From Actinomycetota bacterium (GTDB taxonomy: Bacteria; Actinomycetota; Actinomycetes; Actinomycetales; Actinomycetaceae): a DNA stretch of 6,229 nucleotides. The number at the start of each line of letters is the position of its first letter. The stretch's first letter is position 1. The notes below the pieces were generated by a model that was given only the letters and a program-made list of their open reading frames with translations, was not told where the DNA came from and made no database searches. A program made the position numbers and the translations under genes. Below, piece by piece: positions 6,201-6,229 of the stretch. The stretch lies in assembly GCA_019425105.1 (NCBI GenBank), contig JAHYYD010000132.1, forward strand, positions 1 to 6,229. Direction: 5' to 3'.

Positions 6201-6229
6201 GGAGGGTTAGTCCCAGTTGTTTCGGTGGG

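Larger units (their letters stand above)
5179..6229. other. Gene-free, repeat-rich intergenic region
   Basis: No reading frame here has a good ribosome site, recognisable motif or extended codon bias; the open frames are short (at most 105 codons) and pass through repeats. No tRNA or rRNA is recognisable. The stretch holds four separate repeat systems (near 5300-5384, 5532-5606, 5741-5904 and 6039-6200), plus several short dyads. No canonical stem-plus-T-run terminator follows the protease stop. Bases 5185-5299 hold nothing I can name. Confidence 0.7.

Overview
The window is high-GC DNA from an actinobacterium. The gene content (a MrfA/YprA-type helicase, an EspC-like and an EspB/PPE-like secretion substrate, and a mycosin-type protease) fits the Actinomycetaceae (Actinomyces/Schaalia type). 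That placement is inferred from protein character and base composition, not from a marker gene.

Layout. (1) Bases 1-1838, + strand: the C-terminal three quarters of a DEAD/DEAH-type helicase of the MrfA/YprA family. It has helicase motifs IV-VI and a C-terminal DUF1998-type region with a four-cysteine cluster. Its N-terminus lies upstream of the window. (2) Bases 1839-1951: a short gap with a plausible promoter and a strong Shine-Dalgarno. (3) Bases 1952-5178, + strand: a tight three-gene operon related to type VII (ESX) secretion. Its genes are a small EspC/WXG-like protein, a 517-residue EspB/PPE-like protein, and a secreted subtilisin-like protease of the mycosin type. In mycobacteria, mycosin MycP1 cleaves EspB, and EspC is secreted with the ESX-1 substrates. 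This operon therefore looks like a self-contained substrate-plus-processing-protease cassette, but no ATPase or membrane component (EccB/C/D/E) is visible here. (4) Bases 5179-6229: about 1 kb with no convincing gene, filled with several different repeat families. These are 19-bp tandem repeats with an inverted copy, a chain of hairpins, a mirrored array of eight 20-bp units, and a pair of 48-bp repeats inside nested palindromes.

The two most striking observations are these. First, the EspC-like gene is out of frame as written. A G8 tract at 2012-2019 separates a well-initiated N-terminus in one frame from the rest of the protein in the next, and removing one G gives a smooth 155-residue protein. 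That fits a phase-variable switch, though a sequencing error or a pseudogene would look the same. Second, the array at 5741-5904 has eight units on a strict 20-bp grid, four pointing right and four pointing left about a centre near 5821/5822. This is the architecture of a protein-binding iteron or operator array.
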